This document shows positions 38,060-49,700 of a stretch of 64,000 nt of DNA, one piece after another (position 1 is the stretch's first letter; each line of letters begins with the position of its first letter). The position numbers and the translations under genes are program-made. Where the stretch lies: the NCBI GenBank assembly GCA_030141605.1, contig JAQGDQ010000088.1, positions 1 through 64,000 of the forward strand, in the 5' to 3' direction. The notes beneath the pieces are model-generated. The model was not told where the DNA came from, did not search any database, and worked only from the letters and a program-made list of their open reading frames with translations. The DNA is from Tubiluchus corallicola. Lineage: Eukaryota > Priapulida > Priapulimorpha > Priapulimorphida > Tubiluchidae.

Positions 38060-39761
38060 ATATATGTATACATATATACACACACATGCATGCATGCACG
38101 CACGCGCACACACAAACACACACGCACACACACATATAGTGTGATAAATTAATAAAAAAGTATTACATATGTATATAATAATACTTTTGTCACATTAGTA
38201 ATTGGCATTGATAACTATTATTCGACGAATCTGTTTGTTTATTTATCGTGTGACAAAATTTTTTTTACAGACTTATTCAACAAGTAATTAATGCATTTCA
38301 TAAATTTTATATTTATTATTAAACACGTGAAAACATGTTCTCATCAGTTTTTTGGAAACCGAAGAGCTGAACTATAAAATCGTATAACGGAGGACATGTC
38401 ATTTTGGCGTGGCCGTTTGGGCGCTAGAATCGACGCACGCTACGCTTGAATGAGGAAATAATTTCTATGTCGCGTTACGAAACGCTATGCCTACAGGCTA
38501 TAGTTTGCCTATTGTGAAATTTCTTTGTTTATATGGAAATGCTGGTTGGTTTCTTCTGTTTGTTAATGATGTACAACTAAATCTCCTGTTCATGTTACTG
38601 ACATGCTTTGTCCATTTTAAAAACTACATGGGGTAATACTGAAGGTGAAGAAAGGGCAGAAAGGCAATTAACTGGTTCTTAATTGTGTTATTAAAAATTA
38701 TGACAGTTAGGAAAATTGTGAGACATTAAAAAAATATTAAACAAAAAAAAATTAGGCACAATATCAAATTTTGTTGGTGCCCAAATGCCTCGTGCCTAAA
38801 TGGCCGTGTCCAAGTATCACGTAACCTGTATTGTTTACTTCCATAATGTAGCTGTTGCCAGGCTGGCCCGGATAAGCTACTAACTATAATGTAAACGTAC
38901 TTTAAATGTGCAATTGAATTTCACATGCATAGTTAACATGTTCCAGGTGTAGCTACTATTGCTAACATATTTACCGTACTCTTCAAAACTACTACTCCTA
39001 CGCATCTCGACGAAGGAACATTTTATCTCTCGGTACATATTTTATGTTATTATTATTACTTTTTTGGTATCGTCCAAAATAATTCAAAGAACGAATATTC
39101 CTAATGCATCTCCTGTTAATATAAGGCATTCGAAAACATGTGAATAACACGGTGATACTGGTACATAACTTTTTCCTGGGGACCAAATCGATTAGTGGGA
39201 AAAACTATTACAAAGAATTTATTGCATCAAATTCTTATTGAAACAACCGATAGCGTCATGAATATGTAATGTCGAAGCCTCGCCAGTCATCTGTAATCTT
39301 GAGAAGTATGATCGAAGCACTGGGATTGTTTTTTATTGAACTAACTTCTAAGTGATCTGGAAAGTCACCAAAATTCAAATTGAATACATTACAGCTATCC
39401 TGAAAGAAAGAGTGGAAGCGAAAACGAAAAGCCATCCGTATTCAAAAAGAACTGTTTGTAAGACATCACCAAGATTTGTTGGAGGATCTTTAATTCAAAA
39501 TATATTGATCTGTTCGAGTTCGATAGTTTTATACATTAAAACGTTCAGTGTGGAAAAAAGAAGAAAAATACGCAATACAAACAAAAGTAAACGAATTATA
39601 TGGAACAAAACTGAATTATTACAGGAATCAAGAATTGAGTAACAGTTTAGACTACTATAGGTTGAGACGTTGTGTTATAATAGATGAAGCCACATCAATA
39701 ATTAGCTTAAATGTGAAGACTTTGGCGCGAAAAAGTTTTTCTCTTGCAAAAATGTCACTAA
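37401..39761. other. Intergenic region without a recognisable gene
   Basis: AT-rich sequence with a mixed TA/TG/CA microsatellite at about 38027-38135. Open frames at 37892-38152, 38959-39147 and 39352-39826 have no domains. Confidence 0.6.
38027..38135. repeat. Compound TA/TG/CA microsatellite
   Basis: Runs of TA, TG, TA, CA and CATG-CACG units follow each other. The sequence is partly self-complementary (TG run against CA run). Confidence 0.9.
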
Positions 39762-40557
39762 GGCCCCGCGCAGACATGCAATTTTCAGTCGCGAAATTAA
39801 AAATTGCAAAGTCTGTAAAAAACTAAAGTCTATGACAGCGGTCCGATACATGCAACTAAAAATTGTGCAATTAAAAACTGCAATCTGGCTCAATTAAACT
39901 TGGTTGCGCAAGTGTTTTGAAATGTATTGTTTTCAATGAGAGCGTGCAAACATGCAATTATTAGACGTGCAAAGTGTTATCTAAACGCATCTAAACGCTT
40001 TATTTAATGTCTCATGAAAAGGGTCATTAAACATACCAAAGAAAGGGAAAGCAAATGAACAGAATAAATCGTTGTAATCTCTGCTACTACCTTTCAAGAA
40101 ATTCAGTGAATGCCTGCAATACAAAAACGCAAAATTCTCAAAAATTATTTTGTAATAACTACATAAATTATGTAGAATAACTCGGAGTATAACATGAATA
40201 CAGTATTATGTAAGCAGTAGAGATAATAGTTTGATCAAACGTTGTGGGCAAACATTCATCAAAACATTACTCGGTGCAGTAGGTTGAGCCCGTAAGGCGT
40301 AAGTTATTATAAAGATTGTAAAATAGCGCTTTCAGTAATGGCTGACTAATTATTGGTTTTTCCCACTATTTCGAGCGTCTCTCTGTCTTTTTGTGAATGC
40401 ACAAATGCAAGCAACGTCTTCAAGTTAGATGCTGGTAATTGCACAATTTAAAATTGCAAATCTGCGCATCTGATTTTGGCACACCTGTAAAATTGCTGCA
40501 ATTCTCAGTTGTGCAACTTTTAATTGTGCAGTTGAAAATTGCATGTCTCAGCGGGCT
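39762..40557. mobile_element. Harbinger-like MITE with TAA target duplication
   Basis: The left end GGCCCCGCGCAGACATGCAATTTTCAG... (39762 onward) and the inverted right end AGCCCGCTGAGACATGCAA share the 16-bp core AGACATGCAATTTTCA. TAA flanks both sides (39759-39761 and 40558-40560), matching the 3-bp TWA duplications of PIF/Harbinger elements. Sub-terminal AATTGCA/TGCAATT words recur in both halves. The 796-bp unit has no transposase. Confidence 0.72.
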
Positions 40558-40560
40558 TAA

Positions 40561-41187
40561 AAACCTTGCACTGTTTGGGAAAGGGTTTTACCCTAAAAAA
40601 AACTTCAGAAACCCTTTTGCAGTGTATTAAATTACGCTAGTTCAAATTTAACCCACTCTCTCTCTCTGTCTCTCTCCCTCCCTACGTCTATGCATTTTGT
40701 AGTTCTTCGAAACTTTGTCGCTACATTCTGCTAGTAGCAAATACATTTTTTGGCTACGTAGTTTTAATTTCTTGTAAAAATAAATGCTGCCTTGCAAATT
40801 TTGTGAAAGAAAAAGCACAAACAGTTCATCCGCTGATTAGACATTATATAGTTGTCATGTTGTTTACTAAAAAGAGTTGTTATTCTGTGTGAATTGATGT
40901 TCTGAATGCCCCTCAACTGCTTACGTCACAACGGAGGCAGAGCGACAGACCAATTTGCTTGACGTCAATTGGAATATTGTTCTAGCCACCATCATGACAT
41001 GTATACCCTTCTCAATACTTTCACTGTCACTGTTATGAAATTCCAGATAATTTTACCAAGGCTGTGCATAGATTCTCCTTACACTTCATGTTAGTGTTAG
41101 GTGTCCGTAGGGAAAATAATGACAGATGCCTTAGAAACCATCGAAGCGTTGTTGATTTGTAGCCGTTGCTGCCATTGAAGCCAGTTT
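40561..41187. other. Short intergenic stretch
   Basis: It contains a CTCTCTCT-rich patch near 40660 and two GACGTCA/TTACGTCA-type words near 40920-40970. No gene is recognisable. Confidence 0.5.
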
Positions 41188-41272
41188 TGTAGGATTAGCT
41201 ACTGCGCATGCGCGCTCTATTGTATTGTACTACATTGTTCATAATAATGAGCCTGTTTTACGTGTTCTTGCG
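41188..41272 (+). repeat. 5' LTR of gypsy element A
   Basis: 85 bp, starting TG. It is about 90% identical by eye to the 3' copy and carries an AATAATGA word that may derive from a polyadenylation signal. Its last bases (CTTGCG) have diverged from the 3' copy (CTTACA). Confidence 0.75.
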
Positions 41273-41599
41273 TGGTCGCAGCGGTAAAGTTTTATCGCCG
41301 TCAACAGACTGTCTGTACAGTGTTTCAGTGGAAACGGGAGACAATCCAGGCGAAAATTTACTACAGCTGTTTTTTTAGAAAAGTAGCTAGTGTATAATAA
41401 CTAACGCGATTGTTATAGCTTAGTGCGTTATTCAGAAACAATACGCAGTCTTAAAGGCCTATAATTCTAGTGAATACCAGTGGACATTACATAGAGATTG
41501 CCAATTATAGGATGTAGATTAGGTAACTAATAGGGCATTGGTGATTTTCCAATCCTGTACTGCTATCTTGTACATTATAATAATTATATGTTTTTAGTC

Positions 41600-41880
41600 C
41601 TAAGTCTAATTATAATGGCAGATCACAATCCTGATAAACATGACAACCCTGCTGCACAGGACTGCTCCAATACCATTGCGCTGAAGAGATCTACAATCGC
41701 CTGAAAAATTCCTAGGAGCTAATGCTCCCGATCAGAGTGATCTATGGCAGAAATTATTAAAACGGTTTGAGCGCTACAGACTTGCAACACACTTGAATTC
41801 TGCAGACAACTGTGAACAAGTTGGTACGCTGTTATTCGTAATGGGTGACTGCACCGATGATATTTCAGTAACACAAAATC
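41600..41880 (+). pseudogene. Element A gag remnant
   Basis: Broken frames give 'WQKLLKRFERYRLAT' and 'EQVGTLLFVMGDCTDDI', typical of the gypsy capsid region. An internal stop and a frameshift (near 41700) and a jump into pol at about 41880 show deletion of the nucleocapsid part. Confidence 0.72.
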
Positions 41881-41881
41881 A

Positions 41882-43116
41882 ATGAGGAATAAACACAACA
41901 CAGACAAATCAATGAGGAGTAAGCCATTGAAGAAGGAACCTCCAAAGCAGATGCGTTATAAAAATAGAAATGAAGGTGTTCATGAAGTAGATTCGGAAGG
42001 TGAATTTCGATTTCTAGGCACTGTAAGACAAGTAGAAGATATCAGTAAAGATTTGCTGAAAACAAACATAATGGTGAATGATCATCAATGTATGTTTGAG
42101 TTAGACACGGATGCCAATGACACGGTAATGGGTGAAGAGCATGTACCGTCTGGGACCAAAAAACAGTCCTCCACTAAGAAGTTGAGAGGACCGTCTAATA
42201 TCAAGCTTCCTGTATTTGGTGAGTTTGTGGCAAAACTCTCAAATGAGAAGCAAACAGTTGAAGGTACTGTGCATGTTGTGGAAGACCAACACCAGCCATT
42301 ACTCAGCCACAAAATGATTCTAGAGCTAGGATTTCTGGAGCCTAGTGAAGAAGTCTACACTGTTAGTTCAGCAGAACCTGTGGATTTCAAAAGAGAGTGT
42401 CCAGAACTTTTTAAAGGGCTTGGTTGCATGAAGGATTATGAGTACCATATTATGCAGATTGAGAACTCTACACCGCATTGTGAAACAACTCCACGAGGTG
42501 TTCCACAACCCTTGAAAGTACAGTACAAAGCTGAGTTAGACAAGATGTTGCATGATAGAGTCGTTTCACCGGTAAAGCAACCAACTGATTGGTGTAGCGG
42601 GGTTGTTCCTGTTCCAAAGAAGCGAAATGGCCAGCTTAATGTTAAATTAGGAATCGGCGTTGACTTGACAAAACTTAGCGAAACGGTTAAGCGAGAGCAT
42701 CATCTTGTAGCAAATGTGGAAGAGAGTCTAGCAAAATTGGCTAATGGCAAGTTTTTTAGGATTTTAGATGCCAATTCAGGATTTTGGCAATTTCCACTTG
42801 ACAAAGATTACTAACGACCTTGATTACTCCATGGGGTAGGTTTGTTTCAATAGAATTCCCTTTGAAATTTGCTCTGCCCCAAAAGTGTACCAGCGTTACA
42901 TGTCACAGCTCCTTGATGATAGTGAAGGAGTGGTTTGCCACATCTATGATGTACACATTCAAGGAAGTACTCACGAAGAGCATGACAATCGTATTTGGCA
43001 TGTTCTAGAAAGAATAAAGCAAGTGGGATTAACCCTTAACCTAGAAAAGACTTTTTCAGCCAGAAGCAGGTCAAATTTGTTGGACATAAAGTGGATGCTT
43101 CGGGTATTCATCCAGA
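41882..43116 (+). pseudogene. Element A pol: protease and reverse transcriptase
   Basis: The 310-codon open frame at 41882-42814 holds the protease, whose active site reads 'FELDTDANDTVM' where the family has DTGA. It continues into the RT ('WCSGVVPVPKKRNGQLNV', 'DLTKLSETVKREHH', 'ILDANSGFWQFPL'). A frameshift at about 42815 leads to 'VYQRYMSQLLDD' and a corrupted catalytic loop 'HIYDVHIQGST' near 42940 (normally YxDD). 'LDIKWMLR'-type thumb sequence then ends at about 43110, where element B begins. Confidence 0.85.
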
Positions 43117-45203
43117 TCCTTTATGAAGGCACAGTTTGACCGGAAACTTCATTGTGCGAGAACGTTTTAAGTTCTGGAGTGACATGCAACGGAAGCCAGG
43201 CGAAACTCTCCAGGAGTTAGCAACCAGCATACGCCAAGACGCTGCCGTAACCATTATTTTCGACTTGCGGAAATTCTACCAGTACCTCTACGGGCGTCAT
43301 TTCATACTGGTGACTGATCATAAGCCACTGACATCACTCTTCGGACCGAAGAAAGGGACGCCACTTCTCGCAGCTAATCGTCTAGCTTGGTGGGCCGTGT
43401 GACCGAACCAATTTGACTGCACCATCGAGTACCGGAAAACAGCAGATCACGGCAATGCAGATGCCCTTAGTCGCTTGCCACCTGGTGACGACAACGACTT
43501 CAACAGGGAGGAAAATGGTAAAGATATGGATATGGTATGTGCCATCAAAGTCTTCAAGTCAAGCCTGTGGACGCCAACATTCTGCGACAAAAGTCAGGGA
43601 AAGATCCAGTGCTAGCTACAGTCATGCGCTACGTCCAAGAAGGATGGCCACCGAAGTACACTGAGATCAACGAAGAAGTCGGAAAGTTCCGGAAGTTGTC
43701 GGATTCACTCAGTATCTGCCACGGATGCCTCATCCATGGATCAAGAGTTGTGATTCCACAGAGCCTGCAGTCCAAGATCCTGGATCTACTGCATATCGGG
43801 CACTTGGCAACAGTTGGCAAGAACTGCTGTCTACTGGCCCGGTATCGATGCAGCTATCGAGATGGCTAGCCGATGATGTGACTCGTGCGGAGAACATCAA
43901 AACAAGCCATCCAAGCTTGCAGTTCACCCATGGATGCTACCAGAGAAGCCATGGAGCCGCTTACACCTGGATCACGCCATTAACTTCATGGGTACAAACT
44001 GGTTGGTGATCACGGATGCTTACTCAAAGTATTCATGCATTCACCTACGTCTTCCACGTCCACTAGAGCCACTCTAGATCTGCTGGGTTACCTCAGACAC
44101 TGGTCACAGACAATGCATCAACCTTCATGTCTGAAGAATTCCAGAGCTGGTACAGAGAGCATGGGATCACACATCTCACAGGAGCACCATACCATCCAGC
44201 TATCAACGGAGCAGCAGAACGCTTGGTGCAGACATTCAAGCAAGCACTCCGGAAGTCTTCTCTGCCCCCGAAGCAAGCACTTCAAGAGTTCCTGATGCAG
44301 TACCGCAGAACACCGACATCCTGTGGATTCTTGATGTCTCGGCAGATACGGACAAGGATCGACTCTCTGCTACCCTCGCCAGTGCACACCGCTCAGAGCA
44401 AGCAATCCAAGGAGCCATCTCGCTCGACTCCAGACTCGGGATGTGTCACCAAGGTCACCAAGCAGTACAAGGCTGGAGATCCTTTTATGCACTGTACTAT
44501 CGACCTCGTCAAGAAGGACATCCCCGATGGGTACCAGCGTTCATCAAGAAGTCTCTGGTTACTCGCTGCTTCAACGTTAAGGTCCTCCCTCATGGTCCAG
44601 TATGGAGACGACACTGGGAACAGCTACGTCCGTGCTATGCTTCTGCGGAGGACTTTGAACCTGGTGATGAGACAGACTTTACTTTTGAGCTTCCACCTGA
44701 TCATCCAATGGAGATCCTGGAAGAACTGCCAGAAACTTTGAAGCAGACCTGAGCACCTCGGCCCATGTCCGAGACCGAGCCGCCTGTGCCAGAATATGGA
44801 CCGGACAACCCCAGATGATCCTAGAGAACACCTAAGCCGAGAGAGACACTTTGTTGCTGATGCTTTGGATATAGTATCAGTTTCGGCGGGGAGGTGTTCT
44901 GAAATATTCTATAGTATAGTAGAACAGTCTTCTTATCTTGTATAAGCTTCGAGAACTTTCTATTTCTAGATTGTTCCTTTGCACTGATATATATAAGGCG
45001 GAGCTGGCCGCTGGAGATTATTCTCTTGTATTCTCAGATACGCTTTCTCGCTTTCACATTTCCAGATTATCACATTTACTGTAAACATTTCGCGTTCCTT
45101 CATACACTTGTGTTGTAGAATTCTCATATAATAAACTAGTTTAATTTGATGACGTGTTTTCTGGTTTTCTCTACGAGCCTTCCGAGAGAAACAAAACACA
45201 ACA
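43117..45203 (+). mobile_element. Ty3/gypsy element B, truncated, inside element A
   Basis: This is a different gypsy family. It opens in mid-Gag ('ERFKFWSDMQRKPGETLQEL', 43150-43240), with no 5' LTR. It jumps at about 43252 straight into RNase H ('KFYQYLYGRHFILVTDHKPL'). Then come 'IEYRKTADHGNADALSRLP', the integrase zinc-binding region with 'CHGCLIHGSRVVIP', and the core ('YSKYSCIHL' and 'PSYQRSSRTLG'-type frames). The C-terminal segment reads 'WVPAFIKKSLVTRCFNVKVL'. It ends with a complete 3' LTR. Codon use is GC-richer than in element A. Frameshifts are frequent, so it is dead. Confidence 0.85.
44895..45203 (+). repeat. 3' LTR of gypsy element B
   Basis: 309 bp from TGTTCTGAAATA to ACACAACA, preceded by GGCGGGGAGG, a polypurine tract. 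It contains TATATATAAG near 44988 and AATAAA near 45130. Element A coding sequence resumes immediately after it ('ESQEKAFSEIK'). Confidence 0.85.
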
Positions 45204-45760
45204 GAAAGTCAGGAGAAGGCATTTTCAGAAATAAAAGTCTTTTAGCATCTCCTATAGGACTTGCTCATTATGATATTTCAAAGCTAACCATAATTACTGC
45301 AGATGCTTCTCAGGTAGGACTTGGTGCAGTCTTGCTACAAGAAATGATGTTGAGAAGCCTGGTGCCCATGCGTCCAGATCTTTAATGGATACAGACAAGC
45401 GATATGCCATAATAGAGAAAGAAGCATTAGCATGCATCTGGACATGTGAAAAATTCAAACAGTACATTCAAGGAATGCATGTTTGAATCCAGAGTGATCA
45501 TAAGCTGTTAATCTGAGTTCATGCAATCTTTGCAAGATGCCCCCACGCATTTTAAGATTTCGTCTCGTCAGATTTTCATATAGAATTGAGCATGTGCCTG
45601 GCAAGAACCAGACATCTGCAGATGCTTTGATCGGAGATCCATCAAATCTACCAGGTGACAAGGACTACAATTTGGTCGAAACTGTTGAAGATTTTACTGA
45701 CCATACAGTGAAAAGCATTTCAGCTTCATCCATGAAACTTTTGGAGTTTCAACACGAGTA
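45204..45760 (+). pseudogene. Element A pol resumed: RNase H
   Basis: 'EKAFSEIKVLLASPIGLAHY', then 'TITADASQVGLGAVLLQE', 'YAIIEKEALACIW', 'FSYRIEHVPGKNQTSADAL'. These are the connection and RNase H domains of a gypsy pol. Stops at about 45384 and frameshifts break it. Compared with intact elements, roughly 60 codons between the left part and this restart are missing. Confidence 0.82.
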
Positions 45761-45946
45761 AAGCAAAGATGAAGAACTATGTGAAGTGATTAAATGTGTT
45801 AATCAAGGATGACCGGGGTATGCACCACATGGTAGTTTACAGCCATATTGGACACAAAGGCATCATTTCAGCATAATCAACAACTTACTGATGTATGACA
45901 ACCGCATAGTTGTCCCAAAGTTAGATGTTCTTGAGAGAGCTCTCAT

Positions 45947-45993
45947 GTTTTCTGGTTTTCTCTACGAGCTATCCAAGAGAAACAAAACACAAC
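45947..45993 (+). repeat. Second copy of the tail of the element B LTR
   Basis: 47 bp matching the last 47 bp of the LTR at 45157-45203 with about four mismatches, ending ACACAACA. It interrupts the element A integrase region: zinc-binding part before, C-terminal part after. It is probably the scar of another element B insertion followed by deletion. Confidence 0.8.
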
Positions 45994-45999
45994 AATTTT

Positions 46000-46350
46000 G
46001 TCCTGCAGAACTTCTGATGTGAAGAAAATTAGGAATAAGAATGCCACAGATACACTTTAGTATTTAGTACTACAATGCCATCGGAAGTAGAATGAAAGGA
46101 AGAGACTATCAGCGAAAAAGCTTGCAATAATTACAAGAAACGACATGAAACAAGAATGCTACCAGAGTTGGAAGAAGGTGAAGATGCGTACATTCCTAAA
46201 GAAGATCGGTTCGGAGCGGTTGTGGAGAAGGCTCCAAATCCTAGATCGATACTTGTTGAAACTGATGAGGATGCAGCTTTACGATGCAACTGTGCAGCAG
46301 TTACTGCCTTGCCCAAACCTAAACTCAACCCTCCACATACTATGTAACTC
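46000..46350 (+). pseudogene. Element A integrase C-terminus
   Basis: The frame at 46156-46347 reads 'LPELEEGEDAYIPKEDRFGA', then 'VVEKAPNPRSILVETD', matching the SH3-like C-terminal domain of Ty3/gypsy integrases. The catalytic core that should precede it is missing. Confidence 0.75.
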
Positions 46351-46692
46351 CCACATATATTCCAAAATTGCCTAAATCTAGTGTTGCCAGCAATCTTTGC
46401 TGTTACAGTCTCATTCTCAAAATCTCAAAAATATTGTTATGGTCATTCTCAAAAGTATGGTTACGTCTTTGTTCAGCATCAAGCAAGTACATCGCCGGGT
46501 TGCATAGTGAAATCTGTGAAAAAACTGAATTTGTGAGTCCAAATTGGGAGTGAAATTTGAAGATTCAAGAATGTGGAGCTAAATCTTATTGAACATTATT
46601 AATGAACGATATTTGACAACTGTAATGTGTAACAGTTCATGTTTCATTATTGGTTTAGATAATGAGCTATGTTTTGCACTTAAAGAGGGAGA

Positions 46693-46777
46693 TGTAGGAT
46701 TAGCTACTGCGGATGTGTGCTCCATTGTATTGTACTACATTGTTCATAATAATGAGTCTACTTTACGTGTTCTTACA
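46693..46777 (+). repeat. 3' LTR of gypsy element A
   Basis: 85 bp with TG...CA ends, preceded by the purine tract AAAGAGGGAGA. Confidence 0.78.
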
Positions 46778-49700
46778 AGTGTTACCAATGTTGCCAGTTG
46801 TTGCCTTATGGACTCTGTTCCCAATTGTAGTGGTGCATGTACTTTGCACCTTTCTGTCGTCCAGCCCAGACAAATTAGCATTCAACTTTGCGTAATTTAG
46901 TGAGATATTTTGCTGTATACCTGCATTTCTTTTTCTATATAACTAGAATGTATGCATAATAGATTGCTTTGACATATGAGTTGACCAATCAGCATCGCTT
47001 AAACTTGAAATGAATGGTGACCTTGCTTCTCTATGCACGGTTGGGCAGGGCACGAATCAAGTAGTCAGTCTGATTTTAAGTTGTGAACCTGTTTGTTAGA
47101 TGAGCGTGATAAATGTTGGTGGTAAATATGTGAGTGCTGGATAATGTGATCTTACTCATGTGATCTCGTGATCATTAGTTGTGATCATGCTTATATTCTA
47201 AATAATACTGTAGTACCATTAGTTTAGTTCTTATTAAGTTTTTATTAGTAAGTCCTTACTTAGTCAGTTTTTTACTTGCTACATAGACGTTAGTATTTTA
47301 AATTTTTCGATTTTGTCTCTGTGGTATTTATACCAACTTGTGCCTTTGTATGTTGTTTGCCATGAACCTGAAGGCATTTTTGCTGTTTCGCGTACACAAA
47401 ATTGAATTGGAAATATCTAAGGGCAAACGCCAACCCGGCCAAGCGGATTTTCTGTAAAAGTTGCCCCATGTTGTCAGAAGCTTTTTGTTACAAATTAAAC
47501 AAAGGTGCATAAAAGTGAAGAACTTTGAAAGAAGTTGAATCCTGTTTTTGACGTTAATGATACTAAAGTTTCCGTAAAATTAGTTTGGTGAAAAACAAAG
47601 TGCACAAAATTGCCCTGTTGTCAGAACTACGATATTTGAAGCCTGAATTTAGGTACAGACGTCCTATTGCTCAGTATAGTAGGTGACTAGTGCCTTTGTG
47701 ATAGGAATGTCACAATGGTAACGTATTGGAGAGCTGCGGCACAGTATTGTTAAATTTTACGAGCCTAAGATAGGAAATTGCCTTATCTTACCTTTATTTC
47801 ATTGATGTGCTAGCATGAATGTAAACCATATTGTAACTTCCAGAGTCATTGATGTGTACGTGGATAAGAAGGGTGGTGAAAACACAGTATATTAAAGGGA
47901 ATTATAAGGTATAGCGAAAACAAATTTCCATACAAAGTTGTTACTTAGTGTTGTGCTCGCCTGTTTAAAAGACTTATGAAATGGGGATGGAGAAGTAAGT
48001 AAAAAAATTTATTTGTCTCTGAATGTTACAAAATAAACATAAACAAAAGCTAAAATAAAAACTAAAATAAAGACGGAAAAGAGATGGGGTGGCGAAAAGA
48101 CCAAGGGTCACCAAGTCAACCACCCCTTTCCAAACCGAGGAAAATTAAGTACCTGTCAAGTAATCAGCAACTTAACAAAATAAAAAAAAATAAATGAGGC
48201 AACAAGTTCAAATGAGTTTAAATTTAGAAACAGTAAATAAATTTGGCAAAGAAAATTTTTAATTTAAAATACTCACACCACTTAGTACAACGGCACGATA
48301 TGTGTGCTTGAAAAGCAAAACCGGCCATAAGTAGGCATAGTTAAAACTACGTTATGATGCTTCAAAGTAAAATGCACCAAAATTTTGATTTAATGTTAAT
48401 TACTTGTTTTTTGTAAAAACATACACTAAATGTATTGGACTTTTATATTCTAGCATCAAATTATCAAGAAAATGTCAAAAAATACTACAAATTTAATTTT
48501 ATTAAATTTTATTTTAAATGTCATCACGCTAATTATAGTAAAATAGGCTTTATATTCTCCGGGCACTATTTGATGAATTATCACTTAAAATAATTTGTCA
48601 TTAGTGTCAAATATAAAAGCTTGCATTTCAGTTGCAGATAAGGTCTTCTGAGTGTGCCTTGGTCTCCATTACTCAAATAAAATGCCAAGTCTGCTTTCAG
48701 TACTGTTCAGCACTGGCTGCTGTTACATTCTGTGAATAAATGTGCAGGTGCAACAAATAATTACCTTGGTGTGCTAATAATAGCCTGAGCTGATGAGCGC
48801 AGCAGTTCAGATCAACATTCGCTAGTGAGTATAAGCGCAAGTGAAAATTTTTATTCAATAGTTTGCATGAAACTTGTTCAAATAGTGAAAAGAAAGAAAA
48901 CAACAGAATTTATTTTGTTCTTATATAATTTACTTGTATGTTGGCCATTTCTTTTCCAAAGTTCATTAAAATTGGAGAGTGGAAAGTTTAGTTAATAAGG
49001 CTCTGCTTTTACCTGTCACAGATGATGGGAAAATGTATGTACCTGTTGGGAAGGAGTTAATATTTATCCGATTTCATAACTTTCACTAAAATATTTTTCG
49101 ACAAACCATGGAATGTTCTCTAAAATTTCTGATCAACAATCTTTCCCAGCTAAATGGAACTCTGTCTCAAATAATGATAATGGTCAGAGTTTTGGAAAAT
49201 TGTAAATGAATTCAAAATTTGCGTCATTTCCAACTATCCTCGATTTATTGTCAAAGCCTGGAAAATTGTTTGCATTTCATAAACAGCTGTCAAACTTAAT
49301 TTGGACATTCGATTAAATTTGTTGTATTATGCAGTATGTGTTAAAATAATGTCTTCATATTAAAATTTATACAAAAATATGATTTAACAAAATTAGTGCC
49401 TTTACTGACAGTATCTGATAACTAATAATACCAGAGTGTATTCCAAATTCAATATGTATATGCCAGCAATAAAATACTTTTAGCAGTATGGTAGTCTGCT
49501 TATACGAAAAAAGAGCGTATATCCTTTAAAGGCTTGGCATAATGGTACATTGGCATAATTGACGTCAAACATATTGGTCTACCGCTTCACCACCGCTGCA
49601 ACATAAGCACGCTTAGCAGCATTCTGGACAACAGCTCACGCAGGACAACAAATGTCTAAGCTAAACTAAACAACATGACATTCACAATTAATGTCTAGTC

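Larger units (their letters stand above)
41188..46777 (+). mobile_element. Ty3/gypsy element A with 85-bp LTRs
   Basis: Direct repeats beginning TGTAGGATTAGCTACTGCG lie at 41188-41272 and 46693-46777; both copies are 85 bp. The right copy ends in ACA. Flanks AGTTT (41183-41187) and AGTGT (46778-46782) agree at 4 of 5 positions, as expected for an old target-site duplication. Directly after the left LTR comes TGGTCGCAGCGG, a plausible primer-binding site. AAAGAGGGAGA just before the right LTR is a plausible polypurine tract. Gag, protease, RT, RNase H and integrase remnants follow in order. The RT to RNase H region is broken by element B (43117-45203). Confidence 0.85.
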
